In this document: piece by piece, positions 4,479 to 6,272 of the stretch
Position numbering within the stretch: position 1 is the stretch's first letter
Layout: every line of letters starts with the position of its first letter
Origin: Candidatus Daviesbacteria bacterium RIFCSPLOWO2_02_FULL_41_8
Lineage (GTDB): Bacteria > Patescibacteriota > Microgenomatia > Daviesbacterales > UBA10151
Assembly (NCBI GenBank): GCA_001777455.1
Contig: MFDZ01000039.1
Span: 1-6,272 of the forward strand
Reading direction: 5' to 3'
DNA length: 6,272 nt
Made by a program: the position numbers and the translations under genes
The notes under the pieces: model-generated
The model's input: only the letters and a program-made list of their open reading frames with translations
What the model was told of the DNA's origin: nothing
Databases searched by the model: none

Positions 4479-6113
4479 TCAAACGGTATCCTGCAAAATT
4501 TCTTTGGATTTCAACTTGCTTTGAAATTTGCCTAATCTTTTGAAAAGTTCAATATAAGTAGCCAATTCCCGCACTTTCAAAAACCAAACTAAAAATCCAT
4601 ATACTGACAAGGCAAACACCGAGGAAAGACCGGTTAAAGCCAGTAAATTGACAGTCCTGGTGGTATCAAAAATGACCTGATCCAAAAGTTTGATTGGCAC
4701 ATACAAAGCAACGCCCATCACTATCGTTGCCATTAGCATTTTTAGTAAAGGGTAAAGTACTGTTTTCAAATCAAATTTTCCGATTTTAAAATGCAGTGTC
4801 CAAAAAAGTAGTACCGCTGAGACTATCGCAGAAATTGAATTAGCCAGTCCGACACTCCAAACATCAAGTCTTAAAATTAACACCATGTACACGCTTAAAA
4901 CAATATTTAGTGCCACTACGATCAGTGATACTATTACCGGTGTTTTGGTATCTTTTTGAGCATAAAAACCTCTCACCAAAAGCAGGGAAACCGACTGAGC
5001 AGCTAGTCCAATGGCCAAAAAAGCCAATGTAGCTCCGGTTAGAACAGTTGCTTCCCAGTCAAACCGCGAAGCACCAAAAACCAACCGGACAACAGGTATT
5101 CTAATAACGATCAGGATCGCCGCTGCAGGCAGTGTTAGAAATAAGATCTGGTGCATGGTCGTCAGAATTGTGACTTTAAATTCTTCAATTTTCCCATGCG
5201 CTTTTTCAGATGATAATACCGGCAACGCGGCTTGAGCCAGTGTTGCCCCAAAAAGTCCTATTGGCACAACTTGCAGGTGCTGGGCAAAAGTTAAATAAGT
5301 CACAGACCCGATAGATACTAAGGTGGCCAGTGCCATACCAACTGTTTCGTTAATCTGTTCTGCTGCCAACCCAATCGTCCTGACGCTCATTAATTTCATG
5401 ATTTCTTTAACCCCGGAGTGAAAAAAATTTAGAGTGAATTTAAATCTAAACCCCAAAGACCAAACTAAGGGTATTTGTATCGCTGCATGCAAAAATGCGC
5501 CAATCACTACGCCATAAGCTGCGCCCGCAACGCCAAAATATTTAGACAAAAAAACAATGCCCAAAATTATCCCCAAGTTATAAAACACCGGGGACATAGC
5601 CGGAATAATAAATCTCTGAAAAGATTGCGCAATGCCGATAAAAAAAGATCCCACCACTAAAATAACCTGGCCAAACAAAATCACACGGGTAAGTTCAACA
5701 ACCTGCAACTGTCTATCCGGTGTGAAACCGGGAGCTATAAACAGGGCAATAATAGGCCCGGCAAAAATGTAGATTACAATTGTAATCAAGATAAATATAG
5801 CAAGGAATACCCCCAGAACCGCCCTTGCCATCTCGAAAGCGCCGTCTTTTCCTTTTTCTTCCAGATGTTCTGTAAAAACAGGGATGAAAGCAACCGACAA
5901 AGCACCCAAAATAACAATCTGAAAGATTAAATCGGGTAATCTAAATGCAGCCCAGAAAATATCTATCATTTCCGGTGTGAAAACACCGGCCAGTAAGCGG
6001 TCACGTACCAAACCTAAAATCTTGGATAACATCATAGTAGCCATGATTACGGATGCCGCAGAAAGAATCGAAGTTTGTCTTGAATAAAGAAGGGAGAATA
6101 AATTTTTGACCAT
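4479..6113 (-). CDS. murJ: lipid II flippase MurJ (MviN family)
   Basis: MurJ is a MOP-superfamily membrane protein that moves lipid II across the cytoplasmic membrane for peptidoglycan synthesis. The 544-residue product is strongly hydrophobic, with a long series of membrane segments consistent with the 13-14 helices of the family. Family landmarks are SKILGLVRD (30-38), the DIFWAAFRLPDL stretch (51-62), GALSVAFIPVF (70-80), APGF (127-130) and AQHLQVVPIGLFG (277-289). Compared with E. coli MurJ as I recall it, R24 and D39 have counterparts (R37, D51), but R18 is Lys31 and the positions of R52 and R270 align by eye to Gln65 and His279. The ATG at 6113 has no Shine-Dalgarno sequence. The gene heads the minus-strand block, is divergent from rpsT and ends in TGA 37 bases before lepA. 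The family call is firm; polysaccharide or O-antigen flippases of the same superfamily are less likely given the motifs and length. Confidence 0.92.
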   Translation of the reverse strand: MVKNLFSLLYSRQTSILSAASVIMATMMLSKILGLVRDRLLAGVFTPEMIDIFWAAFRLPDLIFQIVILGALSVAFIPVFTEHLEEKGKDGAFEMARAVLGVFLAIFILITIVIYIFAGPIIALFIAPGFTPDRQLQVVELTRVILFGQVILVVGSFFIGIAQSFQRFIIPAMSPVFYNLGIILGIVFLSKYFGVAGAAYGVVIGAFLHAAIQIPLVWSLGFRFKFTLNFFHSGVKEIMKLMSVRTIGLAAEQINETVGMALATLVSIGSVTYLTFAQHLQVVPIGLFGATLAQAALPVLSSEKAHGKIEEFKVTILTTMHQILFLTLPAAAILIVIRIPVVRLVFGASRFDWEATVLTGATLAFLAIGLAAQSVSLLLVRGFYAQKDTKTPVIVSLIVVALNIVLSVYMVLILRLDVWSVGLANSISAIVSAVLLFWTLHFKIGKFDLKTVLYPLLKMLMATIVMGVALYVPIKLLDQVIFDTTRTVNLLALTGLSSVFALSVYGFLVWFLKVRELATYIELFKRLGKFQSKLKSKEILQDTV

Positions 6114-6121
6114 TTAAAAGA

Positions 6122-6130
6122 ATTTTAGCA
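6122..6130 (-). promoter_or_regulatory. murJ: putative extended -10 promoter of murJ
   Basis: On the minus strand TGC-TAAAAT fits the extended -10 pattern (TGnTATAAT with one change), 8 bases before the murJ ATG. The -35 region is poor, which an extended -10 can tolerate. The predicted leader is about 2 nt, again with no Shine-Dalgarno sequence. It lies in the 60-base divergent gap shared with rpsT. Confidence 0.4.
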
Positions 6131-6173
6131 TTCCGGCTTGCGCAAAGAAAGAAGCTATGTTACCATTCCTCCC

Positions 6174-6272
6174 ATGCCAATCATTAAATCCGCTATAAAA
6201 AAGGTACGTAAAGATAAACTTAGAACAGCTCGCAATAAAAAGCGGGAAACAACTTTAAAGTCCTTAGTCAAA
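6174..6272 (+). CDS. rpsT: 30S ribosomal protein S20 (3' partial)
   Basis: S20 is a primary 16S rRNA-binding protein of the small subunit. The frame starting MPIIKSAIKKVRKD matches the S20 N-terminus (E. coli after the first residues: NIKSAIKRA), with the expected run of Lys and Arg and the RN.K(R) pattern. Thirty-three codons are present with no stop before the window edge; full-length S20 has about 85-90 residues, so over half is missing. The ATG at 6174 is the only sensible start. The bases before it read CCTCCC, the reverse of a ribosome-binding site, so none is present. A weak -10-like TATGTT at 6156-6161 would give a leader of a few bases. It is transcribed away from murJ. Confidence 0.88.
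   Translation, partial: MPIIKSAIKKVRKDKLRTARNKKRETTLKSLVK

Noticed and set aside
1056..6113. A novel multi-gene system formed by murJ, lepA, the methyltransferase and the carboxypeptidase
   Set aside because: All four belong to known families, mostly core ones, and only lepA and the methyltransferase are tightly coupled. Co-orientation alone does not support a new system.
6151..6173. GGGAGGA followed by ATG on the minus strand in the murJ-rpsT gap
   Set aside because: It looks like a Shine-Dalgarno sequence plus start, but the frame stops after three codons (ATG GTA ACA TAG), so it is not a gene.

Overview
The window looks like an ordinary core-gene stretch from a small-genome bacterium, most likely of the Candidate Phyla Radiation (Patescibacteria, perhaps Microgenomates-like). 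The reasons are the moderate to low GC, small intergenic gaps, starts with almost no Shine-Dalgarno sequence, a compact NAD kinase, a divergent MurJ beside a divergent rpsT, and short repeat-like sequences, one of them inside a gene. The phylum is an inference from style and remembered family features. All full-length genes read through in the standard bacterial code, and UGA ends two of them (lepA and murJ), so UGA recoding is not indicated.

Layout. Positions 1-110 (+) hold the C-terminal end of a protein whose start lies off the window. Positions 111-212 are non-coding and contain a 32-bp imperfect palindrome just behind that stop. Positions 213-947 (+) encode a short NAD kinase. A GC-rich palindromic repeat (954-1041) fills the gap between it and a convergent minus-strand block. 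Read in its own direction, that block is murJ (6113-4479), lepA (4441-2654), a class I SAM methyltransferase (2657-2058) and an S66-type LD-carboxypeptidase/MccF-like gene (2039-1056). Positions 6114-6173 are a divergent promoter region, and 6174-6272 (+) is the start of rpsT (ribosomal protein S20), cut by the window edge.

How the genes fit together. MurJ (lipid II flippase) and the LD-carboxypeptidase-like protein are envelope/peptidoglycan genes. LepA (EF4) and S20 belong to translation, and NAD kinase supplies NADP. lepA and the methyltransferase share a 4-nt ATGA overlap and are probably translationally coupled. The carboxypeptidase gene and lepA each have a good -10 box exactly 6 nt before their start codons, which suggests internal promoters giving leaderless mRNAs.

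I see no CRISPR array, transposase, phage gene, toxin-antitoxin pair or defence system. The points worth a second look are small: peptide segments in NadK and LepA that appear to be encoded by short interspersed repeats, the intergenic palindromic elements, a pair of CxxC motifs in NadK, an apparent change at the S66 nucleophile position, and loss of charged cavity residues in MurJ.
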